DNA of 64,000 nt from Oscillospiraceae bacterium (GTDB taxonomy: Bacteria > Bacillota > Clostridia > Oscillospirales > CAG-272): assembly GCA_015064745.1 (NCBI GenBank), contig SVRR01000003.1:1-64000 (forward strand). The letters run 5' to 3'. The notes under the pieces are model-generated. The model made no database searches. It saw only the letters and a program-made list of their open reading frames with translations, and was not told the origin of the DNA. Of the stretch, positions 7,883 through 16,618 are shown piece after piece. Made by a program: the position numbers and the translations under genes. Position 1 is the stretch's first letter. Each line of letters starts with the position of its first letter.

Positions 7883-8359
7883 ATGGAAGAACGAAGCATT
7901 TCACTCTCGGCACTTTTACCCGTCATTCGTGATGTTCTTGCAGCGGGCGGCGAGTTTTCGATCAAGCCGCGCGGAAAAAGTATGCTTCCCTATCTTCGCG
8001 AGGGGCGAGACTCTGTTGTGCTGAGTCCCCTTACGCAGAACCCCAAAAAAGGGGATATCCTCCTTTACCTGCGCGCAAACGGCGCGCCTATACTTCACCG
8101 CGTGGTACGTGTGGAGCGCAACGGAACGCTTTCCATGCGCGGAGACAACCAATATTTCATCGAACGCGGCATTCGCTCTGAGCAGGTGGTAGCCATCGTA
8201 AAGCGCTTTTCAACACGAGGGCACGAAAGACATACGGATTCCTTCTCTTCCCGTCTTTACTTATTGCGTCGAAGAATGAGCTATCCCTTCCGCTATCTGT
8301 TTTTCGGTGTGCTACGCCGCGTTAAGCGCCTTTTGAAAGGAGTAAAGACCCATGGCTGA
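7883..8359 (+). CDS. S24/S26 (signal peptidase I-like) protein without membrane anchor
   Basis: 158 aa. KPRGKSMLPYLREG near residue 32 matches the catalytic Ser box of signal peptidase I and LexA-like peptidases. KKGDILLY and HRVVRVERNG follow, then MRGDN. The general-base position reads His (HRVV), as in SipW/ER-type enzymes, instead of Lys. No N-terminal transmembrane helix is seen, which is unusual for a signal peptidase. The C-terminus is Arg-rich. The start at 7883 is supported by AAAGGA; an upstream ATG at 7739 has a poor site. It overlaps the next gene by 8 bases. Confidence 0.75.
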   Translation: MEERSISLSALLPVIRDVLAAGGEFSIKPRGKSMLPYLREGRDSVVLSPLTQNPKKGDILLYLRANGAPILHRVVRVERNGTLSMRGDNQYFIERGIRSEQVVAIVKRFSTRGHERHTDSFSSRLYLLRRRMSYPFRYLFFGVLRRVKRLLKGVKTHG

Positions 8360-8561
8360 AAAAGAGCTTCATCGCCCCAAAAAGCCGAAAACAGCATGCG
8401 ACTCCTGTATTCATTTCGTTTTTGACGAGGATTACGCCGAGGAGGTATGCGAGGTCGCGCTGGATGAGGATGAAATGCTTGCCTATGGCTACGGCACTCG
8501 ACGAGACTGTCCCTACTATCAGTATAAAGACGAGTATATTAACGTAAGGAAACAAATTTAA
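8352..8561 (+). CDS. Small Cys-containing protein, DUF6472-like
   Basis: 69 aa, acidic. CDSCIHF near residue 16, a later Cys in EEVCEV and CPYY near residue 54 give four Cys, which suggests a small metal-binding fold. It resembles short clostridial proteins annotated DUF6472, function unknown. It starts inside the end of the S24/S26 gene and shares its transcript. Confidence 0.65.
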   Translation: MAEKELHRPKKPKTACDSCIHFVFDEDYAEEVCEVALDEDEMLAYGYGTRRDCPYYQYKDEYINVRKQI

Positions 8562-8566
8562 CGTAA

Positions 8567-8600
8567 AAAACCGCAGACGATTTCGTCTGCGGTTTTGATT
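8567..8600. terminator. Bidirectional terminator between the DUF6472-like gene and tsf
   Basis: A 14-bp perfect stem with a TT loop, with A4 on one side and T4 on the other. It ends transcripts from both convergent sides. Confidence 0.85.
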
Positions 8601-8608
8601 TTTGGTTT

Positions 8609-9538
8609 TTACGCCTTGCCGCCAAGCATGCTGGCGATCTCGTCACCGAAGTTGTCTTCTCTCTTCTGGAGACCCTCGCCCTTATCGTAGCGGTAGAAAG
8701 CAACGACCTTGATGTCGCCGCCAAGCGCCTTTGCGGTATTCGCAACGTATGCGCTGACCTTCATGTTGTCTTCCTTGACGTAAGCCTGCTCTACAAGGCA
8801 GTTTGCATCGTAGAACTTGCCCAGCTTGCCCATGATAATGCCCTCGAGCATCTTTGCGGGCTTGCCCTGCATCTTGGGATCCTGCTCCATCTGCTTGAGA
8901 AGGATCTCCTTCTCCTCTTCGATAACGGATGCGGGAACAGAAGCCTTATCCACGTACTGGCAGCTCATAGCAGCGACCTGGAGTGCGATGTTCTTTGCGA
9001 ACTCCTTGAACTCTGCCTTTTCCGCGATCTCAGCAGCGGTCTCAAACTTCACGATAACGCCCGTCACGCCCACACCGTGAACGTAGGTAGAAACGGTACC
9101 CTCAACGATCAGGAAGCGGCGGAGGCTAAGCTTTTCACCGATGGTGAAGGTCTTTTCCTGGAATGCGGCCTCAACGGTATCGTCGGTGTTATCAAACTTG
9201 CAAGCCATCAGTGCCTCAACGTCTGCGGGACGGTTTGCGATGATGGTGCGGAGAATGCCGTCAACGAAAGCGCGGAAGGTTTCATTCTTGGCAACGAAGT
9301 CGGTCTCGGAGTTGACCTCGACCATAGCGGTTACGCCGCCCTCGGTGAGGATAGCAACAAGACCCTCGGCAGCAATTCTGCTTGCCTTCTTTGCGGCGGT
9401 AGCCGCGCCCTTCTCACGAAGAACCTTGATTGCCTTATCGAAATCGCCGTCTGCCTCGACGAGCGCGTTCTTGCAGTCCATCATGCCGCAACCGGTCTGT
9501 TTTCTCAGTTCGGCAACATCTTTTGCGGTAAATGCCAT
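8609..9538 (-). CDS. tsf: Elongation factor Ts
   Basis: 309 aa. The N-terminal UBA-like segment VAELRKQTGCGMMDCKNAL and the EF-Tu contact motif VNSETDFVAKN near residue 75 are intact. It exchanges GDP on EF-Tu. It lies 22 bases downstream of rpsB, the standard rpsB-tsf operon, with a hairpin terminator right after its stop. Confidence 0.97.
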   Translation of the reverse strand: MAFTAKDVAELRKQTGCGMMDCKNALVEADGDFDKAIKVLREKGAATAAKKASRIAAEGLVAILTEGGVTAMVEVNSETDFVAKNETFRAFVDGILRTIIANRPADVEALMACKFDNTDDTVEAAFQEKTFTIGEKLSLRRFLIVEGTVSTYVHGVGVTGVIVKFETAAEIAEKAEFKEFAKNIALQVAAMSCQYVDKASVPASVIEEEKEILLKQMEQDPKMQGKPAKMLEGIIMGKLGKFYDANCLVEQAYVKEDNMKVSAYVANTAKALGGDIKVVAFYRYDKGEGLQKREDNFGDEIASMLGGKA

Positions 9539-9560
9539 TTTTTCTTACTCCTTATTTTAA

Positions 9561-10307
9561 TTATTCTGCCTCTACTGCAGCCTCTTCTGCCGCAGGAGCT
9601 TCCTCGGCGGTGTCAGCGAGCTGTTCGCCGCCCTTAGCCTCGATAACTGCATCAGCAAGCGCGCCGCCGATGAGCTTGATCGCGCGGATAGCGTCATCGT
9701 TACCGGGGATGATATAGTCTGCATCCTCAGGATCGCAGTTGGTGTCAACGATAGCGACAACGGGAATACCGAGCTTCTTTGCCTCGGTTACAGCGATGTG
9801 CTCCTTGCGGGTGTCAACAACGAAGACAGCTGCGGGAAGGGTATCCATGTTCTTGATACCACCGTAGTTCTTTTCGAGATCCTCGATCTCCTTGATCTTC
9901 TTTGCGACTTCCTTCTTGGGAAGAAGGTTGAAGGTGCCGTCCTCTTGCATTCTGGTCAGCTCGTTGAGACGGTTGATGCTCTTACGGATGGTCTTGAAGT
10001 TGGTCAGCATGCCGCCGGGCCAACGAACGTTGACGTAGAACATGCCGCATCTCAATGCCTCTTCCTTCATGGTCTCGGCTGCCTGCTTCTTGGTACCGAT
10101 GAAGAGGATGGAGCCGCCCTCCTGTGCGATGCCGTTCACGAAGTTGTAAGCCTGCTCAAACTTCTTAACGGTCTTTTGGAGGTCGATGATGTGGATACCG
10201 TTTCTCATGGTGAAGATGTACTCAGACATCTTGGGGTTCCACTTCTTGGTGGGGTGACCGAAATGGACACCTGCTTCCAAGAGCTGCTTGATGGAAATTT
10301 CGAACAT
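9561..10307 (-). CDS. rpsB: 30S ribosomal protein S2
   Basis: 248 aa. It starts [19 protein letters not shown] and has the S2 signatures [12 protein letters not shown] and [20 protein letters not shown]. The C-terminal tail is Ala/Glu-rich. ATG at 10307 has AGGAGG upstream. Transcribed from the promoter at 10433-10461 with a leader of about 125 bases. Confidence 0.97.
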   Translation of the reverse strand: MFEISIKQLLEAGVHFGHPTKKWNPKMSEYIFTMRNGIHIIDLQKTVKKFEQAYNFVNGIAQEGGSILFIGTKKQAAETMKEEALRCGMFYVNVRWPGGMLTNFKTIRKSINRLNELTRMQEDGTFNLLPKKEVAKKIKEIEDLEKNYGGIKNMDTLPAAVFVVDTRKEHIAVTEAKKLGIPVVAIVDTNCDPEDADYIIPGNDDAIRAIKLIGGALADAVIEAKGGEQLADTAEEAPAAEEAAVEAE

Positions 10308-10432
10308 TTTAATGTTCCTCCTTTTGGTTTTTCCGCCATAACGCCTTGCTTCTCCGCAACCGCTTTTCACGGCACCGGCGGATTCCGACGCTATGTGAGA
10401 TTTTTTTCCGCGTTTTTCGCGCAGATGGATTT

Positions 10433-10461
10433 AATATACCATACTTTTATTTCAAAATCAA
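10433..10461 (-). promoter_or_regulatory. Promoter of rpsB-tsf
   Basis: Minus strand TTGATT (10456-10461), a 17-base spacer and TATATT (10433-10438). The transcript has a leader of about 125 bases whose regulatory role, if any, is not visible. Confidence 0.65.
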
Positions 10462-10494
10462 TAGTCTTTTTGCACGTTTTCAGAAAATTTACAT

Positions 10495-10767
10495 TTACTT
10501 CCTTTTTTTCTTGTCGGGAAGTGGTAAAAGCCCCTCCGCGTTGACCAAAATAACGTCCTCCCCGATACGCACGATCTTATCCCAAGGAATCACGATCCTC
10601 CCCTTATTTCCAAGTCCGAGAAAGCCGCCCTCCACAGGAACGATTATGGCGGTAAGCTTGCCGTCGCATACGTTGAATTCCACCTCGGAAACACACCCTA
10701 GCTTTTTGCCGTCACAAACGTTGACGACCTCCTTTTCTCTGAAATCCTCGCTATTACATCTTTGCAT
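10495..10767 (-). CDS. ymxH: PRC-barrel sporulation protein, YlmC/YmxH family
   Basis: 90 aa. A single PRC-barrel: KEVVNVCDGKKLGCVSEVEF opens it and the family ending IPWDKIVRIGEDVILVNAE is intact. YlmC/YmxH proteins are tied to sporulation in Bacilli and Clostridia, but the molecular role is unclear. It is a single gene with an AGGAGG site. Upstream AT-rich DNA probably holds its promoter; no consensus sigma-A promoter was found there, which would fit a sporulation sigma factor. Confidence 0.85.
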   Translation of the reverse strand: MQRCNSEDFREKEVVNVCDGKKLGCVSEVEFNVCDGKLTAIIVPVEGGFLGLGNKGRIVIPWDKIVRIGEDVILVNAEGLLPLPDKKKRK

Positions 10768-10908
10768 CCGTTCGCCTCCTCATACAGTAATACACTCTAT
10801 ATATACGGCGCGCTACCGATATTTATGGCTAAAATTTACATTTAGGGCTTTCTTTTTCCCAAAAAACGTGCTACAATAAAAGCGTATCCATATCAAACAG
10901 AGGTTTCT

Positions 10909-11613
10909 ATGAAGCAATCGAAGCAAATTTTGTTTTTCACGCTCTCGGTCGTGGGGTTTGCCACGTTTGAGTGCCTTTTGACGGCACTTCTCTCTCCCCT
11001 TGTGGAAGAAAGTCTTTTTTTAAGCAGGATATTCCCTTACGCGGCACGGCTGCTTGCCGTGATCCCGCCCTTTCTTGCCCTCGGCACGGCAGTAGGGGCT
11101 ATCCGCGTGCGCGGTCTTGGCTATTCCCTGCTCTTCATCGGCATTTACGCCGCCGTCTCCCTTTTCGCGCAGATCCCTATTTCCCTTTTCGCATATTCGG
11201 AAGCGGACTCCGCGCCTTATGCGTTGCTCCTCTTCTCTTATATGCTGAGCGCCGCCGTCACAGCTCTTTTGTTTCTCTTTGCCCTTCTCCTCGGCTACGC
11301 AATTTTTCTCCAAAACGAGCGTGTGTCGGAGGACACGCCGCTCTTCTCTCTTCAAGGCAAGGACGCGCGCGCGCTTGCGCTTGCCGCCGCCCTTCTTACC
11401 TTGTATCATTTAATCCGCGAGGTCATTGATATTTTCGGCTACGTGCGGGATAACCTCTACATCGTCGCGTGGGAAGACCTGCTTTTCATGCTGCTCTCCC
11501 TCTTCTTTTTCCTTGCCCTCGGTGTCTTTTGCTTTTGCACGGGTCGCGTGGCAGAATGCATTTTCTCCACGGCGCCCTCTCTCCCTGCAAGCGAGGAGGA
11601 CGATTTCATTTAA
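10909..11613 (+). CDS. Polytopic membrane protein, unknown function
   Basis: 234 aa, very hydrophobic, about six predicted helices (roughly residues 8-30, 40-62, 68-90, 102-130, 152-172, 188-210), with a charged C-terminal tail EEDDFI. No family motif is recognised. Weak -10-like TACAAT is seen upstream near 10870, but no good -35. It converges on ispE with a shared terminator at 11623. Confidence 0.6.
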   Translation: MKQSKQILFFTLSVVGFATFECLLTALLSPLVEESLFLSRIFPYAARLLAVIPPFLALGTAVGAIRVRGLGYSLLFIGIYAAVSLFAQIPISLFAYSEADSAPYALLLFSYMLSAAVTALLFLFALLLGYAIFLQNERVSEDTPLFSLQGKDARALALAAALLTLYHLIREVIDIFGYVRDNLYIVAWEDLLFMLLSLFFFLALGVFCFCTGRVAECIFSTAPSLPASEEDDFI

Positions 11614-11622
11614 TCGCCGAAC

Positions 11623-11652
11623 AAAAAAGAGCAACCGCAGTTGCTCTTTTTT
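11623..11652. terminator. Bidirectional terminator between the membrane protein gene and ispE
   Basis: A 13-bp perfect stem (A6GAGCAAC with its complement) and a CGCA loop, with A6/T6 flanks, so it can act in both directions. Confidence 0.85.
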
Positions 11653-12515
11653 CATTTTCCCTCGTACGGCGGCGCACTCTCACAAACGAAAGCGCCTTCA
11701 ATATCCTCCGCAGCATAACGTGCCGACTCTTCGCTGTCAAAAACGCCGAAAACGGCTGTGCCGCTCCCCGTCATCATTGCCGCCCGCGCGCCAAGCGAAA
11801 TGAAGCGAGAGCGAAGCGCTGCCGCCTGCGGAGACATGGGTAAAATAACACCCTCAAAAGCATTGTATATACCGTCAAGCCCATCCTCCTCGAAGAAGGA
11901 AAAGAGCATCTCGTGCAGAGCTCCGTCGTCGTTTTTATATCCGTCAAACGCTCCGTCAAGCAAAGCGTATGCCTTCGGTGTCTCTACCCGTTCGTCTTCC
12001 GGCACAGCGATCACAAAATGCATGTCTTCCATGGGATACGCCGTCATTTTCTCGCCCCTTCCCTCGCAAAGGCGCGTACCGCCAAGAATGCAAAAGGGCA
12101 CGTCCGAGCCAAGGCGCGCGCCAAGGGAAAGAAGCGCTTCCTTTGAAAGCGGATAGGCAAAAAGCGCGTTGAGCGCTCTGAGCGTTGCCGCGCAATCCGC
12201 GCTGCCGCCGCCGAGTCCCGCGCGATCGGGAATGCGCTTTTCCACCCGCACCGTAACCGCCGCCGATATCCCCGTTTCTTCCAAGAAGGCTTCTGCCGCC
12301 AGATACGCAAGATTTCTTTCGTCGCCGGGAATATCGCTATCGATCATTTCCACCGTGATGCAGCTGTAATCCGCAAGCTTGGCATTTACAGTCACGGTAT
12401 CAGCGAGCGTCACCGTGTGCATCACGCTTTTCAGGTCGTGAAAGCCGTCGGGGCGTTTCCCCACGACATCTAGATACAAATTCAATTTGGCGTAAGCCAC
12501 TTCGGTACGTTCCAT
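11652..12515 (-). CDS. ispE: 4-(cytidine 5'-diphospho)-2-C-methyl-D-erythritol kinase
   Basis: 287 aa, GHMP kinase. AYAKLNLYLDVVGKRPDGFH opens the substrate site, and PDRAGLGGGSADCAATLRAL near residue 93 is the ATP loop. The C-terminal MMTGSGTAVFGVF loop is present. It phosphorylates CDP-methylerythritol in the non-mevalonate isoprenoid pathway. The start at 12515 is supported by AAAGGA; codons further upstream lie next to the promoter at 12546-12574. Confidence 0.95.
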   Translation of the reverse strand: MERTEVAYAKLNLYLDVVGKRPDGFHDLKSVMHTVTLADTVTVNAKLADYSCITVEMIDSDIPGDERNLAYLAAEAFLEETGISAAVTVRVEKRIPDRAGLGGGSADCAATLRALNALFAYPLSKEALLSLGARLGSDVPFCILGGTRLCEGRGEKMTAYPMEDMHFVIAVPEDERVETPKAYALLDGAFDGYKNDDGALHEMLFSFFEEDGLDGIYNAFEGVILPMSPQAAALRSRFISLGARAAMMTGSGTAVFGVFDSEESARYAAEDIEGAFVCESAPPYEGK

Positions 12516-12545
12516 TCTCGTTTTCCTTTGGCATTTGATGCTTTC

Positions 12546-12574
12546 ATTGTACTCCATTGTCGCGAAAAAAGCAA
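12546..12574 (-). promoter_or_regulatory. Promoter of ispE
   Basis: Minus strand TTGCTT (12569-12574), a 17-base spacer and TACAAT (12546-12551). Confidence 0.7.
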
Positions 12575-12622
12575 GAGTTACCGATAAAAAAATAATTTTC
12601 CCTCTCTTTTCTCATTTTCCCC

Positions 12623-12651
12623 TTGCTTTTTTCACCTTGTTGTTGTACAAT
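12623..12651 (+). promoter_or_regulatory. Promoter of the tandem AI-2E family genes
   Basis: TTGCTT (12623-12628), a 17-base spacer and TACAAT (12646-12651). Its hexamers are the same as those of the divergent ispE promoter. Confidence 0.7.
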
Positions 12652-12686
12652 TAAAGTGAATAAAAATCTAATGAAAGGAATTTCGA

Positions 12687-13958
12687 ATGCTCCCCTTTAA
12701 GCCAAAAAAGCAATACACCCTGATTGCTATATACGCGAGCGTCACCATTGCGGTCGCCATTCTGTTCGGCGTGGCTCTTTTTTACCTAAGAACCATCGGA
12801 AGCTGGATTTCGAATTTGATTTCCGCGCTTTCTCCCCTCCTTTACGCCTTGATGATCGCGTATCTTACCCGTCCCTTAGTCGTTCGCTTTGAGGGCCTTT
12901 ATCGCAAGCTTTTACGTTTTAAGCAGCAAAAGGATGAAACGAAAAAAGAACGTTTAGACGTCGTCATACGGTTGATATCCATCGCATCCTCTTTTATCCT
13001 GCTTTCTTCCATCATTCTATCCTTCTCTCTATTCGTCGTTCCGCTTTTACTCGGCGATACAAAGCTTCTCGGCGAAAGACTTGTACAGCTGGCAGAGCGC
13101 CTCGTTGAGCTCGCCAACAGTTTAGGTTCTACCTTTGGCTTTCATCTGTCGGCAGATAAGCTTCTGGATTTTTTACAAGGCTCAAGAACAGTCATTATGA
13201 ACGCCTTGACCGAATTTGGCACTGCCTTTGCTATGACGGTCTTCGAAATTTTGGTGGGCGTTTGCGTTTCGGTAAGCGTCCTATACTACCGCGGCGCTCT
13301 TGCCGCATCCGTGCGCCGTTTTGGTGCCGCAGTCTTCTCCTTCAAGGTTTTTCGCTACCTTGAAAAGGTCGTCTTTTACTCCAACCGTGTGTTTGGAAAA
13401 TATCTCATCGGCAAAATCGTTGAGTGTAGCATCGTCGGACTTATTTATCTTATCGTACTCCCCATTATGGGCGTTCCCTACCCCTTCCTCATCACCATCG
13501 TGATGACCATCACTAACTTTATTCCCATCATCGGTGCCATTCTCGGCGGCATCCCCTGCGGTATTTTGATCTTGACCGGAGAAAACCCCATTCTCGCTCT
13601 CTGGTTTGCTATCCTTGTTCTCGCCATCGAACAGCTTGATGGGAACATCATATTCCCCAAGGTTATCGGTTCTATTATCGATCTTCGTGCCGTTTGGATC
13701 ATGATTGCCGTCGCGCTTTTCGGCGGTTCCTTTGGCATCATCGGTATGTTTCTTTCCCCACCCTTGTTCAGCATCATCTATATGCTTTTAAGAGACGGTA
13801 CGAATCACCGTCTGGAAAAGAAGGGACAGCCGACCGCGACCGACTATTACACCGATCTTTTCGCTACCACAGCGCCGCCCCGCAAGCGGAAGCTCAAATA
13901 TCTCTTTTTCCTCGGTGAGCGCGATCACGAGGAAAACGACCACCAAAACAAGCGTTGA
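12687..13958 (+). CDS. AI-2E family transporter (YtvI/PerM-like)
   Basis: 423 aa. About eight transmembrane helices: two at the N-terminus, a long amphipathic central region, then the conserved C-terminal block with NFIPIIGAILGG and QLDGNIIFPKVIGS, the family fingerprint. Members export small molecules or ions; substrate is not predictable, and AI-2 transport should not be assumed. The first of two adjacent paralogues, with an 18-base gap to the second. Confidence 0.85.
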   Translation: MLPFKPKKQYTLIAIYASVTIAVAILFGVALFYLRTIGSWISNLISALSPLLYALMIAYLTRPLVVRFEGLYRKLLRFKQQKDETKKERLDVVIRLISIASSFILLSSIILSFSLFVVPLLLGDTKLLGERLVQLAERLVELANSLGSTFGFHLSADKLLDFLQGSRTVIMNALTEFGTAFAMTVFEILVGVCVSVSVLYYRGALAASVRRFGAAVFSFKVFRYLEKVVFYSNRVFGKYLIGKIVECSIVGLIYLIVLPIMGVPYPFLITIVMTITNFIPIIGAILGGIPCGILILTGENPILALWFAILVLAIEQLDGNIIFPKVIGSIIDLRAVWIMIAVALFGGSFGIIGMFLSPPLFSIIYMLLRDGTNHRLEKKGQPTATDYYTDLFATTAPPRKRKLKYLFFLGERDHEENDHQNKR

Positions 13959-13975
13959 AAGGAGGAAAAGCATCC

Positions 13976-15235
13976 GTGAAAAAACTGAATCAAACCTATT
14001 TTACCATCGCTGTTTACGTGCTTGGCGTCATTGCTTTTTCTCTCGTATTTCTTTTGCTGTTCACCAACCTCGGCACGATCACCTCGGCACTCACAACCTT
14101 TCTCACCGCGATCAGCTCCATCCTGTACGGTATACTCTTCGCATTTCTGCTTTTCCCCGCTGTGAAGCGCTTGGACGCCCTTTATACACGTCTGCTTTGT
14201 CAAAAAAAGCCGCACCCCCATTTAGCATCCGGTTTTTCCATCGCAACCGCACTTCTTATCGCGCTTGGACTTATTGCAGCACTCCTTGTTGTGATCATTC
14301 CCCGTCTTATTAACGACGCGGGCGAGCTTTACCATTTTATCCTTATAACCAAGGCGCGTGTTGACGATTTTGTAGCGCAAAACGCGGCGACACACCCCAT
14401 ACTTCGCGACCTGTACGCTACGCTTTCAGAGCTATTGTTCGGCACGAGCAATAGCACAGCTTTCGTAGATTCGCTCGTTTCCTCTTTAAGCGAGCTTCTA
14501 TCCACTGTGGTAGGACAGGTTTCGAGCATTTTCATGGGACTCATTATTGCCGTTTACCTGCTTGCCTCCCGCCGTATCATATCGGGCATCACGGGCAAGC
14601 TCGTGGTAGCGCTTCTTCCGGAACGCCACGTAAACCGCTTTGTTCTCTTCTTCAAGCGACTTTATACGGATTTCGCGTCCTTCTCCTTTCACAGACTTAT
14701 CATCGCCTTTTTCTTTGGCGGCATGACCCTGCTTTTGTGCTTGCTTTTGCGTGTGCCGTTGCTTTCGGTCATCGTCCTTCTTTCCTTGCTCTCGCATCTC
14801 ATCCCGGTTGTCGGTCCTATCATCGGTACGACGGGCTCTGTGCTTCTCGTCATCATTCTTAAAGGAACTTGGTGGGGCGTTTTTTATGCGGTTATAATTC
14901 TTGCTCTTGAGATTTGTATGACCAATGTCTTTCTTCCTCAGATGCTCCCGCACAAGCTTCGACCGCCGATTGCGGTCGCCGCCACCATGGTTCTTCTTTT
15001 CTACTCACTCTTTGGCATTATCGGCGCTTTTGCCGCAGTGCCTATTTACGCAACACTCAACATTGAGATTCGCCGACTCCTCGTTCACCGCTTGGCAAAG
15101 AAGAATCTTCCCGTTTCCTCCGAAGCATATCAAAACTTCTCTTCTGTAAATTACAAGGAAGCTACCGAAGCGCTTGCCGCCAAGAAAAACGAAGAGGCGG
15201 AAGAAGAGAAGGACGAAGGTGCAGAAAACGTCTAA
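13976..15235 (+). CDS. AI-2E family transporter, second copy
   Basis: 419 aa. Same layout as its upstream neighbour: helices near residues 10-55, then SHLIPVVGPIIGTTGSVLL and CMTNVFLPQMLPHKLRPP, matching the family C-terminal block. The C-terminal tail is Glu/Lys-rich. GTG at 13976 is chosen because AGGAGG sits about 9 bases upstream; a TTG at 13955 would overlap the upstream gene and lacks a site. The pair probably arose by duplication but is now strongly diverged. Confidence 0.85.
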   Translation: MKKLNQTYFTIAVYVLGVIAFSLVFLLLFTNLGTITSALTTFLTAISSILYGILFAFLLFPAVKRLDALYTRLLCQKKPHPHLASGFSIATALLIALGLIAALLVVIIPRLINDAGELYHFILITKARVDDFVAQNAATHPILRDLYATLSELLFGTSNSTAFVDSLVSSLSELLSTVVGQVSSIFMGLIIAVYLLASRRIISGITGKLVVALLPERHVNRFVLFFKRLYTDFASFSFHRLIIAFFFGGMTLLLCLLLRVPLLSVIVLLSLLSHLIPVVGPIIGTTGSVLLVIILKGTWWGVFYAVIILALEICMTNVFLPQMLPHKLRPPIAVAATMVLLFYSLFGIIGAFAAVPIYATLNIEIRRLLVHRLAKKNLPVSSEAYQNFSSVNYKEATEALAAKKNEEAEEEKDEGAENV

Positions 15236-15277
15236 AATATTTTGAGGCAAATTTTGTAAAAATCACACTCTTCCCTA

Positions 15278-15306
15278 TTGACAAAAAGAGAAAAGCATGA
15301 TATAAT
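15278..15306 (+). promoter_or_regulatory. Promoter of rpsF-ssb-rpsR
   Basis: TTGACA (15278-15283), a 17-base spacer and TATAAT (15301-15306), full consensus. It gives a leader of about 70 bases. Confidence 0.88.
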
Positions 15307-15384
15307 ACTTTGGTGATTTGGATCGGAGACGATCCATCTCCTTGCTACTTCGGTAGCCAAAAGTCCATAAGGAGGTATAAAAAG
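15307..15384 (+). promoter_or_regulatory. Structured leader before rpsF (candidate S6:S18 autoregulatory site)
   Basis: Two hairpins are visible: GGATCG/CGATCC with a GAGA tetraloop (15320-15335) and GCTAC/GTAGC with a TTCG tetraloop (15344-15357), just before the AAGGAGG site. rpsF leaders in Firmicutes commonly bind the S6:S18 pair. The known CCG-containing motif is not clearly matched here, so the role is inferred from position. Confidence 0.45.
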
Positions 15385-15747
15385 ATGGAAAAGAAAACTT
15401 GCTTCTATGAGGCCCTGTTTGTCGTAAGCGGCGCGATTTCCGAGGAAGACGCGAAGTCCGTGCAAGACAAGTTCACCACCCTGATTGCCGAGAACGGCAA
15501 GCTGATCGCGGTGAATGAGTGGGGCAAGCGTAGACTCGCTTATCCGATCGGTAAGGTAAGCGAAGGGTATTACGTTCTCGCATCCTTTGAGAGCGCACCC
15601 GAGTTTCCCCAGGAGCTTGAGCGTCTGATGCGCATCAACGATGCTGTTCTTCGTTCGATGGTCACTCGTCTCGAGAAGGCTCCCGAAGCTTCCGTCGCAG
15701 CACCCGCTGAAGCGGCTCCTGCAGAAGAAGCAACCGACGCCGAGTAA
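15385..15747 (+). CDS. rpsF: 30S ribosomal protein S6
   Basis: 120 aa. YEALFVVSGAISEEDAKSV and GKRRLAYPIGKVSEGYYVLASF are S6 signatures. The C-terminal tail is Ala/Glu-rich. ATG at 15385 has AAGGAGG 9 bases upstream. First gene of rpsF-ssb-rpsR, the usual bacterial order. Confidence 0.97.
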   Translation: MEKKTCFYEALFVVSGAISEEDAKSVQDKFTTLIAENGKLIAVNEWGKRRLAYPIGKVSEGYYVLASFESAPEFPQELERLMRINDAVLRSMVTRLEKAPEASVAAPAEAAPAEEATDAE

Positions 15748-15791
15748 TCCGCGCGTTATTTTCAAAACTTTAGAAAGGCAGAGTCTTAATT

Positions 15792-16241
15792 ATGGCAAGC
15801 TTCAATAAAGTAATTCTGATCGGCAATTTGACGGCAGATCCTGAGCTCAAGCAGACCGCCCAAGGCACGTCCGTGTGCAGCTTCACACTCGCCATCAACC
15901 GCCGTTTCTCGAGAAACGCAGACCAAGGACAGCCTACCGCCGACTTTATCAGTGTCGTCGCATGGCGTGAGCGCGCTGAGTTTGTTGCCAAGTATTTCAA
16001 GAAGGGTCGTCCTCTTCTTGTTTGCGGTCAGCTCCAAAGCAGAAGCTGGACTGACGCGCAGGGTAACAAGCGTTACGCAACCGAGGTCGTCGCGGACGAA
16101 ATTACCTTTGTCGAAAATAAGAACTCCGCAAGTGCAGGCGATGGCGGTTCCTATGCACCCGATGCATACGGCGCCCCCTCCGCATCTGTAGGCAACGCTC
16201 CCGATTTTGAAGAGGTCGACGATAACAGCCTCCCCTTCTAA
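15792..16241 (+). CDS. ssb: Single-stranded DNA-binding protein
   Basis: 149 aa. N-terminal OB fold beginning MASFNKVILIGNLTADPEL, with the family FISVVAWRERAEFVAKYFKKG segment, then a Gly/Ser/Ala-rich linker and the acidic tip DDNSLPF that docks partner proteins. It works in replication and repair. It is placed between rpsF and rpsR, as usual. Confidence 0.97.
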   Translation: MASFNKVILIGNLTADPELKQTAQGTSVCSFTLAINRRFSRNADQGQPTADFISVVAWRERAEFVAKYFKKGRPLLVCGQLQSRSWTDAQGNKRYATEVVADEITFVENKNSASAGDGGSYAPDAYGAPSASVGNAPDFEEVDDNSLPF

Positions 16242-16314
16242 GGAGCACACTCGCTTTCTATCACCGCGAAAGCGAGGTTTTGATAGGTGAAACTAAACTT
16301 AAGGAGAAAAGAAA

Positions 16315-16563
16315 ATGGATAGAAATGACACCCAGCGTTCTTTTCGTCCCCATCAGAAGCGTAAAAAGGTTTGCATCTTCTGTGCAGACAAGGTAGAGAC
16401 CATTGATTACAAGGACGTTGCAAAGCTCCGCAAGTTCATCTCCGAGCGCGCAAAGATCCTTCCCCGCCGCGTATCCGGCACCTGCGCTGAGCATCAGCGT
16501 GGACTGACGACCGCTATCAAGCGTGCTCGTTATATGGCTCTGCTTCCTTATGTTTCTGACTGA
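16315..16563 (+). CDS. rpsR: 30S ribosomal protein S18
   Basis: 82 aa. [20 protein letters not shown] and [20 protein letters not shown] are S18 hallmarks. CxxC plus a later Cys and His make this the zinc-binding form. Last gene of the rpsF operon, closed by the terminator at 16583. Confidence 0.97.
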   Translation: MDRNDTQRSFRPHQKRKKVCIFCADKVETIDYKDVAKLRKFISERAKILPRRVSGTCAEHQRGLTTAIKRARYMALLPYVSD

Positions 16564-16582
16564 TAAGGACGAGAACAATGAA

Positions 16583-16618
16583 AAAACCACCTGCCTTTAA
16601 GCGGGTGGTTTTCTTTTT
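16583..16618. terminator. Terminator between rpsR and topB
   Basis: A 12-bp stem with one G-U pair and a 6-base loop, flanked by A and T runs on the two sides. It serves rpsR, and possibly topB from the other strand. Confidence 0.85.
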
